A stretch of 64,000 bases of DNA from Alitta virens (lineage: Eukaryota; Annelida; Polychaeta; Phyllodocida; Nereididae). Shown in pieces: positions 13,211-25,900 of this stretch (position 1 is the stretch's first letter; each line of letters opens with the position of its first letter). The notes below the pieces were generated by a model that made no database searches, was not told where the DNA came from, and saw only the letters and a list, made by a program, of their open reading frames with translations. The stretch lies in the NCBI GenBank assembly GCA_932294295.1, contig OW028585.1:1148001-1212000 (forward strand). Reading direction: 5' to 3'. A program made the translations under genes and the position numbers.

Positions 13211-13365
13211 GAGATGGCAGCACTGGTGTTAGAAACGGAAGCGGAACTGCAAGACATGTGGAGAGCGGTCCAGCAGAAAGAGGAAGACGAAAAACAGCGC
13301 CGTCTACAGGAGGAAGCGTTCTATAAGGAACACAAGGAGCAGAAACTCATGGAAGCACACTTCCG
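13211..13365 (+). CDS. giant protein gene, exon 4 (coiled-coil-like)
   Basis: Acceptor TGAACAG|GAG and donor TTCCG|GTTTGT, 155 bp, phase 0 to phase 2. It encodes a highly charged, helix-favouring segment (EMAALVLETEAELQDMW, then QQKEEDEKQRRLQEEAF). This continues into exon 5 and is the clearest predicted alpha-helical or coiled-coil part of the visible protein. It could be a dimerisation or filament-binding helix, but this is inferred from residue pattern only. Confidence 0.75.
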
Positions 13366-13640
13366 GTTTGTTACTTACATGACCATGCCTTAATTAGAGC
13401 CTCACCTTAACACCTCACTAATTAAGATACCAATTAAGATTAATTTACTAACATTTTGGGAAGATCTTTATCTTCTTCGTTTTAAACACAAATTAGTTGA
13501 AGCATGGAACCAAGATCTTTAAATTTTAATAACTTAGTAAAGAGTACTCCCAACTTGAATGTTGTTTCACTGTCTACTTATTAGGAAATTTAAATTTTAC
13601 ATCTTGTTATATTATATACTTTCAAGCATCAAGGGAAGGT

Positions 13641-13693
13641 AATAGAATAGAATAGAATAGAATAGAATAGAATAGAATAGAATAGAATAGAAT
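13641..13693 (+). repeat. (AATAG)n microsatellite
   Basis: About ten copies of AATAG/TAGAA in the intron between exons 4 and 5. Confidence 0.95.
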
Positions 13694-13867
13694 CCACTGA
13701 TCATGTCACTTGTGAATGTGAAATAATTAAATAAAGTTGCTGAGGTTATGCATAATGCTGAACTGACTAAGTAGCATCAATTCTTCAAAGCCATATATAT
13801 ATCTTAAATTGTCTACTAAATTAATTTTAAAAGTTACTCTGTAACTGTATCACAATTCTTTTATCAG

Positions 13868-14020
13868 ACTCCAGCAACAAAGACATGCCAGAAAACAGCA
13901 AATCAAACAAGCGATGAAGCAGAAATACCCCGATCAGAATTTTGACTCTTCCGACGAAGAAAATCGTCCTCCCCAACAGAGCCAGCTAAGTCCTGGACAC
14001 AAGAGAAGCAATAGCTACAG
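13868..14020 (+). CDS. giant protein gene, exon 5
   Basis: Acceptor TTATCAG|ACTCC, donor TACAG|GTAAAT, 153 bp, phase 2 to phase 2. It begins with the basic helix LQQQRHARKQQIKQAMKQK, then an acidic/Ser patch (FDSSDEEN) and Pro/Ser-rich sequence (HKRSNSYS). The SNSYS-type context is typical of kinase sites in disordered scaffolds. Confidence 0.75.
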
Positions 14021-14690
14021 GTAAATGCTGAACAATTATTGCTACTCGTCACAAATGGGGTATTACATTTTGCTTTTTGCAGACAGTTGATGAAAGAATC
14101 GCAATAAAGTAAGGCTAACGCAATGGAACATTGAATAATGGAACATTGAGGAGTGGATGTGGCTTGGCCCTCTTGAGAACTTGCCGGCCGGCGTCTGAGA
14201 GCGTGACAATTACCTAATCTGTATTATGGTATTCAAAGTTTTGGGTATAGTGCAGTACAGCGGACCCAAATGTCTGCCCACATTTGTCAACCATGAAATA
14301 TTAAAAAATATCACTATTTTTTGCCAACATTTTTTCTAGCACAGAAGAGGAATAATATTTGTGTGGCACAGTGGGGGTTTGGGGGCGGTATCCCCCGATA
14401 AAAAAAAAACACAAAACAATGCCTTTTCTTGAAAATGAAAAGAGCGGTCGTTTATTGTGACGTCATTCATTGAATTCAGGGATATGATGTCTTTTTAGGC
14501 ACATCAAAAAGGCTCACTAAATAAGGTCATAAATTTGGGTCCGCTATACTGTACTCTTTCCAAAATGTTGAGCACCACACCTAACCAAAATTCCTTAACC
14601 AGCCAAAATATCATTCTCCACAGCTTGTAACTGAGCGCATTTGGCATTTCTTGAGCATCTGTTTGATAAAAGGACTTTATTTATTTGCAG

Positions 14691-14754
14691 TGGTCCCATC
14701 GTAAAATCTGATGAAGCCGTGTCAGAATCCGATTCTGTTTCGAGTAGTCCCATG
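14691..14754 (+). CDS. giant protein gene, exon 6
   Basis: Short 64-bp exon with acceptor TTTGCAG|TGGTC and donor CCCATG|GTAAGT. It completes the codon from exon 5 and ends in phase 0. It encodes GPIVKSDEAVSESDSVSSSP-type Ser/Glu sequence. It is supported mainly by canonical splice sites and phase agreement on both sides. Confidence 0.65.
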
Positions 14755-15151
14755 GTAAGTCATGTTTCAACTTCGAAAATTCCAAAGAATATAATTAATT
14801 CTACTTATATTTACATATTTATGCTATCTATATTAGAGCAAATTAAAAACCCCACACTTGAGGGTTCTTGAAATCCTTTTCACGTGGTACGGATGGTATG
14901 TAATACAAGCTTTATCATTTCATCATTTTGTCTGCCTCTGACAGCTAGTTACACATGTTACAGGTAGCAAGTGAAGACCCACATACCCATGGGTTAAATA
15001 TGTGATTTAATTGGTAACCAAATATCATCACATCATTATATCTGCCTCGGCTTGTGAGATTTCTAAACTAGACAATAATTAACCTAACAAATGGTGATAA
15101 TATCATTTAGTCATCTTTTTTAATTCTAGATCCATACTTTTTTTTTGCCAG

Positions 15152-15229
15152 GTCTGGACCAAAAACCCCATGCACGTTCGAAAAATAAAACACAGACGCT
15201 CCAACGATCAATTTCGAATAAGTTCTGAC
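15152..15229 (+). CDS. giant protein gene, exon 7
   Basis: 78 bp, phase 0 on both sides, acceptor TTTGCCAG|GTC and donor TCTGAC|GTAAGT. It encodes VWTKNPMHVRKIKHRRSN followed by DQFRISSD, a strongly basic patch. A symmetric, skippable exon by phase. Confidence 0.65.
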
Positions 15230-15353
15230 GTAAGTGGACAAATCGATCAATTTCAAATAAGTGGACCAATTCAAACTTTCACACCATGGTTATATATGTT
15301 GCAGCTATTATTGTAAAAATATTTTATTGTTAGGGATTCTGAGAAAGTTAGCA

Positions 15354-15527
15354 CAGTCAACTCTCATTTATCCGCACACCTTCGTCCCCAAGGCTACTGT
15401 GCAGATAGACGAGGGAACCAGATAACTGAATATATATAAATGCACTAGGTAGATTTGTTCCCAGCCAACTGTGTGCGGATAGCGAGGGATCCGGATAAGT
15501 GAGGCCCAGAAAAATGAGAGTTGACTG
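15354..15527 (+). mobile_element. pogo/Tigger-like MITE
   Basis: A 174-bp element with perfect 16-bp terminal inverted repeats, CAGTCAACTCTCATTT at the left and its reverse complement at the right. Subterminal TTATCCG / CGGATAAG pairs and internal CGAGGGA/TGCGGATA motifs match the style of pogo-Tigger MITEs. TA follows the right end. The left target copy seems mutated. It lies in the intron between exons 7 and 8. Confidence 0.75.
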
Positions 15528-15653
15528 TAGTGTAATGTTATCAAATAACATTCAATGTCAGATCGAAATCTCGTGCTTTCCTGGAGAACTTAATCTTAAC
15601 GTTACGATTATATCTCACCCATTTGCTCACCTCTGTCATACTTTTATTTCCAG

Positions 15654-15800
15654 AATGGCACCAACATCGAGCGTCGCACGAGTGACCTCCAAGAAAAATA
15701 CGAAAAGTTTGAAGAACTCCAACGAAGACGGAAAGCATTGGAAAGCACTTCTGAAGAAAGTCTCCCATCGACAAATAAAGAAACTGTCGCTAAAAGAGAG
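15654..15800 (+). CDS. giant protein gene, exon 8
   Basis: 147 bp, phase 0 on both sides, acceptor TATTTCCAG|AAT and donor AGAGAG|GTATGT. It encodes a charged helix (DLQEKYEKFEELQRRRKAL) followed by Ser/Glu-rich sequence. The reading frame is fixed by exons 7 and 9. The longer open frame that overlaps here (15,499-15,834) is a shadow in another frame. Confidence 0.7.
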
Positions 15801-16291
15801 GTATGTGCACTTTAATGATTTCCTGAAATCCTAAACGTTTTACAAAAAATGTATTTTTGTTATAATATTTAGAACAATATTTCAAATTTTCTCCCTCATT
15901 TGAGATGACATGAGGATTTTACAGTTACTGATTCGTCAATTATGTAGCAAAGCCATTATATGTACAAATGTACTTATCAATTTTTGAAGCCCAAAGATTC
16001 TTTTTTATCCACTTCTTTTGGGCCACCTATAGCAATGTTGCTGATCAGAAGCAAACTGTATTTAATCTGGTCAAACAAATTTAGTATAATATTTGTCTGA
16101 TTGGCTTCAACAATATGAACTTTTTTTAGCTTTCCTTATGTTCTGTTGGAAAATAGAGCATCAAGTTAATGCCAATGTAGGTAGCAGAAAACAGAGACAT
16201 CTTACTCTCAGAATCAAGTAGAATAAGTGAAATTCTACAAAAATCAGCAAAAATCTGAAGCATAAAAACTTATATATAACATTTTAAACAG

Positions 16292-16405
16292 TTCATCATC
16301 AAACGACGACACTCTGAACCTCGGGTCCGAAAAACCCCTTCACCAAAAACGGAGAGACGCCAAGAAAGAAGTTATGAAGCGGAGAGTTCACAACCAGTTA
16401 AGAAG
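16292..16405 (+). CDS. giant protein gene, exon 9
   Basis: 114 bp, phase 0 on both sides, acceptor TTAAACAG|TTC and donor TTAAGAAG|GTTAGT. It encodes FIIKRRHSEPRVRKTPSPKT and a Glu/Ser tail. KRRHSEP resembles an Arg-directed kinase or 14-3-3 site (inference). Confidence 0.65.
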
Positions 16406-16788
16406 GTTAGTGACAATTAAGGTCACTTTTCCGAAGCAAACAAGTTTGTATTTTGTGGCCTTATTCAAATGTAATTGACTTTTTTCTAATGGCTAATACA
16501 AAGCTATACAATTATATAGTGTCAGATTAGAAAAAAAGTTTGTCTTTACTTCAATCAAATTTTATTTAAGAAATTAATTTGGTTGGCAAACGCACCCTAT
16601 TTGATATTACCATTTATAATTGTACATTCTTAACTACAGCTGTTGTCTGATAATTATTGATCATACTCTTAATTTATAAATATTACCAAATTATAACTGT
16701 ACACTTGGATTGTCACCTTTTATCCTTAATTAAAACTATTGTTAATTAATGATCAATAATGCCTTATATCATAGATAAAACATTTCAG

Positions 16789-16955
16789 GTTGTGACATAT
16801 GAGATTTCTCAATTGCAATCACAAGGGAATGAGGAGGAGGATGCAATTGACCATAGATCATTTGGCGAACGACTGGCACAGTTCGAACAAATTTCCAAAG
16901 GTGCATCTCCACTGAGGCCAGCTCGGCTTCCTCAGCCTCTCAAGTTTACTGATAG
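16789..16955 (+). CDS. giant protein gene, exon 10
   Basis: 167 bp, phase 0 to phase 2, acceptor CATTTCAG|GTT, donor GATAG|GTGAGA. It contains SFGERLAQFEQISKG followed by a Pro/Arg-rich stretch (PLRPARLPQPLKF). Short amphipathic helices of this kind, next to PxxP, occur in several actin-associated scaffolds. I cannot assign it to a family. Confidence 0.75.
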
Positions 16956-17229
16956 GTGAGAAGCGAATAGAATGCAAAAATCACATGGGACATTTTCTAA
17001 TATAAAATGTTTGAATTTAGAATACGTAATTAGATTTTTCCTTCTCTAATTAAAGCTGACGCCACCTTATTCTCCAAGTGTAATTTCATATTTTTATCAT
17101 GATCAAGTATATAGTTGGTGGCTTAAGTTCCTTAAAGTCCTTGATCTATTTATGTTCTACAATAATAAGTAATGTAAGACACTTAAATTTTCTCGAATCT
17201 TTGATAAATGAGTTCATGCTATTTTTCAG

Positions 17230-17389
17230 ACCTCCAGTTTCGAAAAGCAGTCAGCAAATGAGCTCAACTGAAACTTCCTTCACAGAACACATCATTTCTA
17301 GTCAAAGTCACCAGGTGGCCAGCAGTCAATCAACTCCCCCTGGTGTTCAGAAGCCAAAACCAAAGCCCCCAAGGGAGCTCATGGATCAG
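17230..17389 (+). CDS. giant protein gene, exon 11
   Basis: 160 bp, phase 2 to phase 0, acceptor TTTTTCAG|ACC, donor GATCAG|GTATTT. Ser/Gln/Thr-rich, then PPGVQKPKPKPPRELMDQ, a proline-rich motif that could bind SH3 domains. Confidence 0.7.
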
Positions 17390-17611
17390 GTATTTAAGTA
17401 GCCCCCAGAATTCAATATATGTTTCAGTTTGAGACCACAAATCCCTCAAAGTCACAAGAAGCTGTTGAAACATTCAACTGATTCACTGTATACGAGGCCT
17501 ATAAATTGCATACCCTTTACCAGACTGGTAAAACCTCTATAGCTGTATCTAGTCCATCTTAAGATATACTAATTGCATTATTTGCTAATCCACTTTTATG
17601 TTGTTTTTCAG

Positions 17612-17729
17612 ATACAAATCAGTGAAGGACAATACGCCAACACAGTCCAGACGCCAGATTTTTACAACGTTGACCAAAAGAGATTTAGTCGTGCTTTTGA
17701 ATCAAAAGAAGTTTTGTCTGATGAAAAAG
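17612..17729 (+). CDS. giant protein gene, exon 12
   Basis: 118 bp, phase 0 to phase 1, acceptor TTTTTCAG|ATA, donor AAAAAG|GTGATG. It encodes IQISEGQYANTVQTPDFYNV and RFSRAFESKEVLSDEK. It carries less repetitive sequence than its neighbours. Confidence 0.7.
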
Positions 17730-17821
17730 GTGATGCAAACAATAATTAGAAATTGCCACATTTGGAAGATATTACTTACTTTATTCTGTCAAACTTAACC
17801 ATTATTTCATTGCCCTATCAG

Positions 17822-17946
17822 ATCCAGACAGCGGCTACCAATCTAGGGAAAGAAGAAAACGTGAAGCATTCGATGAATTCGGTGAAATCTGGCGCTCTGA
17901 ATCAGAAGTGACTCCAGAAGAGAAGAGTTACGTTCGCTACAGTCAG
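17822..17946 (+). CDS. giant protein gene, exon 13
   Basis: 125 bp, phase 1 to phase 0, acceptor CCTATCAG|ATCC and donor AGTCAG|GTAAAA. The first two bases complete a GAT codon with exon 12. It encodes DPDSGYQSRERRKREAFDEF then EIWRSESEVTPEEKSYVRY, and contains a DSGYxS sequence reminiscent of a degron (inference). Confidence 0.7.
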
Positions 17947-18183
17947 GTAAAAATGCTTAATAATGATTTCATTAATTATAGAACACTCAAGGCTAGTGGG
18001 AGTGCTGTGACCATGACTAGCATTAACTTAATACAATATTTTACACCAGCCAAATGGTTTTCATAATCATATGCTATGAGAGTCTTGCATGCAATATTTG
18101 GCAGCTTTTTTAATAATGATAATTACCATTCATAACTCTATGTGTGTATATTGTAAACATATATGTATCAATCACCTTTTTAG

Positions 18184-18645
18184 GTCATGCGAGATGTTCC
18201 TGAAGTTCACCGAGAATACCAAATGGAGAAAACGGAAGAAGACAAATATAGAAACATCAGTTCTTCATTCGAAAACATTTATGACGACGTAGACTTAGCG
18301 ATGTACGCATCTCCCCTTAATGAAGTGGAGTATGATGAACGACAGCAGAAAGGGCAAAGAACAAGAAGACATCATGTGCAAAGAGACGACGGGTACCAGC
18401 CATATCCTTTGCCGCACGGCTCGCAGTACAGACGAGATGGATATACCCTGCCTCTGCAGCAGCAACAACACGGGCAACAGCCACAGCAACAACGTGGTCA
18501 ATTCGGCCAGCAATTCGGCCAACAGCAGGGTCACTATTACCCTCCTGCACAAGACGACAGAAGACTTCATCCATCTGCTCCACACCCCTCGCAACGCGAC
18601 TCAGCAAGGGGAGACAGTAATGACCAAGGTCAAATTCCCCAAAAG
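18184..18645 (+). CDS. giant protein gene, exon 14
   Basis: 462 bp, phase 0 on both sides, acceptor CTTTTTAG|GTC and donor CCAAAAG|GTGACA. It begins VMRDVPEVHREYQMEK and moves into a Gln/Gly/His/Pro-rich prion-like tract (QQQQHGQQPQQQRGQFGQQ, 18,455-18,545). If the donor is not used the frame runs five codons to a TAA at 18,658, so intron retention or internal polyadenylation would give a C-terminally truncated isoform lacking the 2,009-residue last exon. Confidence 0.8.
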
Positions 18646-19932
18646 GTGACATTTATGTAACAGACACGTTTTGGCATGTGCGACTGCCTTTATTTAGAGG
18701 AAGATGCATGCGGCCATGCGACGACTAGACAGTATGTTCGTCTCCAAGTTTGTACATCAAGGAAACACTTGAGTATACAAACAAAACAAACAAATGCAAC
18801 ATTGTGTCTTAACACATTGCAACAAGTGATCTTATGTTTGGTAGTATACCTCCTTTCAATGTTTACCTTTTGTAAAAATCTTTCTTTGTTTAGAAATTGT
18901 ATGATGGCACAAAATTTTCCATATTGAAAGTTGTTCTTGTACTGTATGTTAATTATGCCTGGGTAACATTAAAAATTGGCAAAATTTCAGTAAATAAAAT
19001 TATAATATCAACATAATTTTATGTATATATTAGATGAATCTCATTGCCAAAAATAAGAATTATTATTGTTTCAAATAAAGTCAATAATAAATTTTCATGC
19101 CCAACAATCCTGGACCAAAAATTTGATATGAAAGGAAAACTAAACTTGTGTCAAGAACAAACAAGTACCGTTCATGAGATCACTTCTTGCAAAAAACATA
19201 TCTATCCCTTCATCACTATATCCATGTGTATTGACATACCTCATAAGTCTCAATTAGTCCTTGAATCCTGTAATGAATGAACTGTATATTAAGTCATGCT
19301 ATATTGAGAAATGTTAACAAGTAGTCTCTTAATTAAGACAGCATGGTAATTATACAATTTAAGAACAAATATATTGATTGTACTGTTAATTATGGAAGGT
19401 ATGTATAAGAATCTAAAATAGACTTTAGCCATTCTGCTCAATATGATGTAAATCCAGTAATCTTATGTAACATACGTAGATACTAAAATTTTGATATTTG
19501 TACTATGTAATCTATTCAAAAGATATTTTATCAGTCTCAATCAGTTATTGATCTATATATGTTTACCTGGAGTGATCCTATATCCTGTATAATGCATGTC
19601 GAAATGGAAATTAACGCAGACTAACTCTGACCCTGCCCTACTCCAACAAAGACACAGACAAAATTAACTAACAATTCTAACACGCACATGCCTGTATCAT
19701 AGGGTCATAAGGTCATATAAGGTTGTATATATATTGATGGAATGGTAGCGAATATGTAACTTTAGTACAGAAGATATAGTTAGAGTAGTAGTATAAGTCT
19801 GACACCACCTTCTCGTGATCTGTAAACTTAGTAAAATGGACTTAGTCATGGATGGTTCTTGAAGGTGGTATCTACAATTAATAGGCGATAATGATTAAGC
19901 GTATTGACCTTGCTTTTTTCTTTCCATTGCAG

Positions 19933-22900
19933 GGTATTATTATTGGGAAATATGATGCAAGAGCAATAGTCGAAGAAGAAAAGCAGAAATATGCAATGTA
20001 CAAAGCACATTATGTAAAGCAGTACTCATGGCCGAGCAGTCCAGATGCCAACGTGGAACACATTACACCAGATGGCGCTTCAAGCAAAGGATATCATTCT
20101 GATCCAGTGCAACAACAAGGTGGCGCACTTTCACCAGAACAGCTTTGCCTGATCCATCATGAACGCCAACCAGCGATGTTCATCGAGCCGTTTAATGAAG
20201 GAATAGCAGATAAATCAAAAGGTGGTCAGCAGTCGAGGAGTGATCCCAGCTCAGGTATTGATTCAAATCCATCATCATCCGAGTGTAAAATGAAGTACAA
20301 AGGTCCGAAGCCTGTTTACACTGTGGCTCCCATACAACCAGATTATCTTTCACAAAGCCAAAAATATAACGATCAGAGTGACCCACATGGCCAGCCAAAA
20401 CCGGCAGAACCGATCCTGTACTCTGAGAAAGTATATCCGCAAACTTATCCTGGCAATGAAGCAATACCCCAGCCAGTGTTAGGATCACCAGCAAGAGGAC
20501 GCAGAGCTTGGGCAGAAGGAAATATCCCAGAGAACGCTAAAAAGGCTGCATTACCGCCTGGCAACAATTGGCACCATTCAGGGGATGATAACAAGCAATC
20601 ACGCCCTGCTTATCACAAGTCACAGGAAGATCACAATTGGGAACAGATGGAGGAGAGAACTCGTTTAAGTTACCAAGAACCCAGAGATGTTCATAGCAGA
20701 GATGATGAGAAATTCCGCCAACCACGTCAAGCAAGACCTAAACCTTACAATGATTACGTCAACATCGAGGTGTTCTGGAATCAACAGCATCAGCGACACC
20801 CGGATGCTGCATCACATCACAGACACTACATGCCACCTGCTGGAGAACGGGCAGTGCTGCCCCCTGGTAATCAAAGAGACTACAACGGCCATCAGGAACA
20901 TAACCAATGGCAACCGCATCCTGATGATGCCTATTACTACTTTGAGAAAGAAACAACAAAATATTCAAAGCAGCCTGAAGAGGTACAGAAGGATTACCAT
21001 CACAGACATCAAGAACATAAGAAGAACAAGGTGAACTCCACTCATCACCAGATTAACCTCAGAGAAAGACCATCATCAGCACCTGTGGTTCATCAAGATG
21101 AAGGAAGACCCTACAAAACTGAAGAAACACCACAGCATCATCAAAATACTCAACAAGCACCACCAGGCTATCAACATTTCCAAGCACCTATAGATAATCA
21201 AAGGGCCTCAGAAAATCAGGGAGATGCAAAAGGCAGTCCCAAACAACAAAGAGATAAACAGAAAAGTGACGACTCAAAAAAGAAGCCAAGTAGCTCAAGG
21301 AAGAGTCGTAAGGAACAGTATGAAGACACTAAACAGTTAGGTGCCCAAAGGAGGAGATCGTGGCATGAAAACTTGCCAGATTACCAAAGGACCATAGCAG
21401 TTCACACTCCATCGCCATCTCCCGACAGAAGAAAGCCAAGAAGATCATGCAGCAGAGAACGCCCACAATCAGAACACGGCATCCCTCAAGAGAAGTCACA
21501 ACCAGAATCGAGCACTGCTGAAATCTTACAGAAAGCAGGGGTTTACTTCAACAAAGCAACGGCTAAAAGTCAAGAAGATTTGATATATCACAAGGAAATA
21601 ACCACTACCAAGCAAAGCCCATTGCAAACACCTACATCAGCTCCTGTGAGTTTGAGTTTCCCTGAGGCAACGAAAGATGTTTCTGGCTCTAAAGAAGAGA
21701 CTTACGTTGAGGTCTCAAAAATTTTAAACAACAAAAATAGCAGCAAAAATCCCCAAAGGCAACACTCTGATCCAGCTGCTTCAACACAGAAGTCCAGCAT
21801 AAGTATTCCAGTCCAAAGTGGAAGTCCGAGCTACAAGCAAGAGATAGCTTTTTCCTTAACAGGAGTGAGAAAAGAGTATGTAGGTCCTCCAAAGAGACGG
21901 ACATCATCATCCAAGATGCCTCAAAGACCAGCAAGCACTGATCATGTACCACCCGAGAAGACCTCTAGGGCACCCAAGCTGAACATCACTTTAAGGTCGA
22001 AGTCATTTGATGGCCTTGACAACAGGGAAGGTCAAACAAGTGAGACGCCTTTCATCAATGTACACCAAGAACCAGACTCCACCATACAGAATGAACTGCA
22101 TTTCATCCTCAACAAGAGAAAGGGCATTGTAGAAAGTGTCAAAACAGAAGTTTTCAACTCGAAACAAGACAGCAAAGTTGTCAAATCATCAAAAGCATTT
22201 GCAGATGATGAGGACACCCCAATTTATGACATTGTTTCCTACAAAGATGGTGAGAAGTATCCAAAACCTGTCATTAAAGATGCCTTGACGGATCTTGAAC
22301 AGACATTTGAGGCTTTGAACCTTGATAAAGACATTGACGAGGAATTTGAACCACCCAAAACAGATGTTAAAAGGCTGTCCATCACAAACTTGAAGAATTT
22401 TGAAGAAATGCTACAACAACAAACGGATGTGCCACCAAGTTTAGATTATACAAGACAATGGTTGGGAGAAAATAGCCAGAAAGAAGCTGAAGAAAGGCGA
22501 TTAGGAGAGGCTAGTCCTGCGTCAATGGAAGTTGCAGCATTAAGTCTTCCAGCTCAACCTGATATATCACTAGCAACCATTGACCAGCCCATTTGTTCAT
22601 CAGCAAGTAGTGAGGTTAAATATTACTTGACAGGGGTGCAGAACTTACCTATGAAGAAAGCAGATGATATGGCTTACAGGAAAACTAAAACAGCCCCAAA
22701 ATCACCAGCAACTGGACGAGAACACCACATACCAATCACATACCAAGAAAACTCTCGTTTCATAAGACAGCGTTCCAACTCAGCACCTAAGATAGAAGTT
22801 CTCCCTTCTAGTACCGGATACCTGCAGGACAGGCAGACTGGGCACAGAAGGGAGCAACCCAAGTCACAGCCAAACAAAGGAACTGATCCTTATCATCAAA

Positions 22901-25900
22901 GTGGCTCAACAACAAAGCCACAAGTCTATTCAGAAGAGAAATACACACAAAGGAGAGTGGTGTACTCCCTCCGAGGGCGGTCTCAATCATTTGAAGGTTT
23001 GCGAGACCAGAATGAACCAAGTTACAGCGGATATCCTGCAGCTGGAAGAACATCATACGAAAAGCAGAAGTCCGACCCATCTCCCAAGTACAGGTCGGAA
23101 AGTTTCACCAACACACCTAATCAGTTGGAGTCCCCTAGAAGAGTTTATGGTAGTGCTCCAGACTTGTCCGAAAGTTCAGTGTTTTCCAACCAACAATCTG
23201 AGGATTCACGCCAACCTAGAAGTGCTGTAAAGCCCAGGAAGCAACAGACACCAAGGACAGTTAAGCAAAGACATGAAATGAGGGTGAAGATTCGCCACTT
23301 GAAGACTGGGCCCGATTCGTACATCTATGCAGTTGACAGCGAAAATGAAAGTCATAGTAGTTCCGGCAATGAACACCAGGGGACCCCTCGATCACCACTA
23401 GATAGCATCACACCTCGATCACCACTTGATGGAGGCACGAGGCAAGACAAGCCTGCACTTCAAGTACCTGATGTTCCACCTCACAAACAAGCACAACCAC
23501 CTGTTAGGAAGGCATATTATGACAATACCCATGACATAGTGTCCCAGGAATCCAAATGCACCTACCTTATTGATCTTAATGAGTCTCCATCTCACAAGCA
23601 AAAAAATATACCGAAATATAATCCAAGTCATGCAGGAAAGAGGATCCAAATGGCTGATTTCAACGTAACCGTCAGACCATCGCCTAGACAAACTTACCTG
23701 ACGGAAGAGAAAGCAGATGTACCTACCAAACAACAGCAACAAGGCAATGTCACAAATATACCCATCAACTTCCAAGGTAAACAAGTAAACAGAGACCAAA
23801 AGCAACCTAATAGAGAACACAGAGATTCTACAGAGCCTTATAAATCACCACCTGGTCCTGTACGACCTGTCACAGTGCCTGTTAGAACAGACAATGCAGA
23901 CATTCCACCGACGAGACCACAGCAGCCCCAGAATTACCAACAGTGTCAGCAGGACCAAGGTGACGGCCTTCCTGGACCGATGTCTATCTTAACGGACCAA
24001 TCTCAAGCTGTCCTTCGAACCAAGTTGCAAGAGGTCAAGCGAGAGCAAGACTCTACGGCCGAAGCAAAGTTAGTAGAAGCGTACGAAGCAAAGATTAAGC
24101 AAATGAGGGAAGACCGTAAGAAGCAAAGGCCTTATTCAATGACCAGTGCTCTGGAATCTCCTGAAACAGCTAGGTTGAAAGAAACCAACAGGGATAGTGG
24201 TGCACAAGCAACACAAGGAACAAGACCACAAATATCAGGACCACGACCAGCGTCATTAGAAAATCTAAGCATGAGAGATGTCAAAACTGAACGAGCAGTA
24301 CCTCCCCCTAAACCAGCCAGACTACACACATTTCAAGACAGAAGTCCAGACAGGAGACCTGAGATCCCACCTAGAAAGGAGAACAAGGTTAAATTGAGCA
24401 GTTTAACTCTAATGGCCTCCAAACCTGATGTTGTAAAAGACACTGAAGGTGCACGTTCTGAAACCAGTTACGAACACCATTTAGAGCAAGATTTCCGGGA
24501 CACTGGAATAAGTCGTCATCGAGAAAATCGAGAGATGCAGATGGCTCACAGCTTTGAATCAGAATCCATGCGTTCATCAAGCAATATGAGAACTTCAAGC
24601 AGTCATTCATTGCAAGAGAGAGAATTAAGCTCTCCCCAAGCATCAGGTTTTGTTGTGAAGGACCAAATGAGACCATCTGTTAAACATTCGGAACAGACCG
24701 TCACAGTATCCAGCACTAATATACCCGTCAAGAGCTCAGTAAGTGTGACAAAGATATCTAGATCACACATGACCGAGAGGAAGCAGCCGAGTGCTGACAT
24801 ACAGGAGCCTGGAAGACACAGCAGGCCAGATGTAAGTGACACCGCAGCAAAGTTAGTTCAGTCAGCATCTAACTTACCTGTCCAGTCAATGAAGGTTGTT
24901 TCCCCAACGGAGAAGAAACCAGGGTCACAAAAGACGACTATGATATTCACAGAAAAGTCATCACAGGTCTATAGGCCATCACAAACACCTGAACGTGCTA
25001 TACCAAGAACCACCATGGTTAAACAAGATGAAGTCAGTGTACCGAAACCACGGACTGAAACAGTCGTCCAGTCAAGTAGAAACAAGATTCAGGGCCAAGA
25101 CTTTGAAGTAAAGGAGTCCAAGTACTCCTCAATTACTCAGTCTAAAATACCATCTATGCAGAGTGAAAGGACTTTAATGGCAAAGCCCACATCATCAACT
25201 AACGTTACAAGGACCACAGTTGGGATGAACAAAAGTTCCATTGCATCCTCATCAACACAGAAACAAAAGATGCAGATAGTCGTACAACAAGAGAAATTGG
25301 AGAGAAAACCAAAGACTAAGGCTGATGTAATGATGCCGATTCCTGTAAAACAAGTGGAAGAACTAAGGAGACCATTCATTCAGCGTAATCTGCACTCTCC
25401 TGCTGAGAGTGCCGATGAAAGTTTTGATACTCTAGATGCATTAATCGCTAAACAGCCAGAAATGAGTGCAGATGAACTGGATGTGACAGACACTGAAGTA
25501 ATGACTGATGACACTGATGCGCACACTGATATCATGGTGCATCGTGCTATGACAACAAAGAAGAAGTCGTATGCAAGTGCAGCTGTTCCAGAAGAACCCG
25601 AGGACTCGGATGATACCTTAAGCCAAAAATCGAGCGTATCGATTGAATCCATCCCCTCCGAAGATGAGAAAAGATCCCGCAGAAGCAAACGGGGCTTAGA
25701 ACCAGAGCGAAGACGTTCGATTAAAGAACTCGTTGACTCATTTGAATCAAAAGCCAGTCCGTTCATGAAGCAATCATCCATTCCATTGAGGCGATGTTCT
25801 TCTCATGAATCCGTACAAGATGATGCGTCACAAGAAAAGAAGAACTTAAAAGACATAACAGGGTCCGCTCCTGATCTAGCGAACAAGCCAGCCGCAAGAA

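Larger units (their letters stand above)
13366..19932 (+). other. introns 4-14 of the giant protein gene
   Basis: Between the listed exons are eleven introns of about 90 to 1,290 bp with canonical GT-AG ends. The longest, 18,646-19,932, shows only AT-rich sequence. Apart from the MITE at 15,354 and the AATAG array nothing further is recognised. Confidence 0.6.

Noticed and set aside
13641..13693. Regularly spaced repeats considered as a CRISPR array
   Set aside because: All tandem arrays in the window are contiguous micro- or minisatellites without spacers, in a eukaryotic context.
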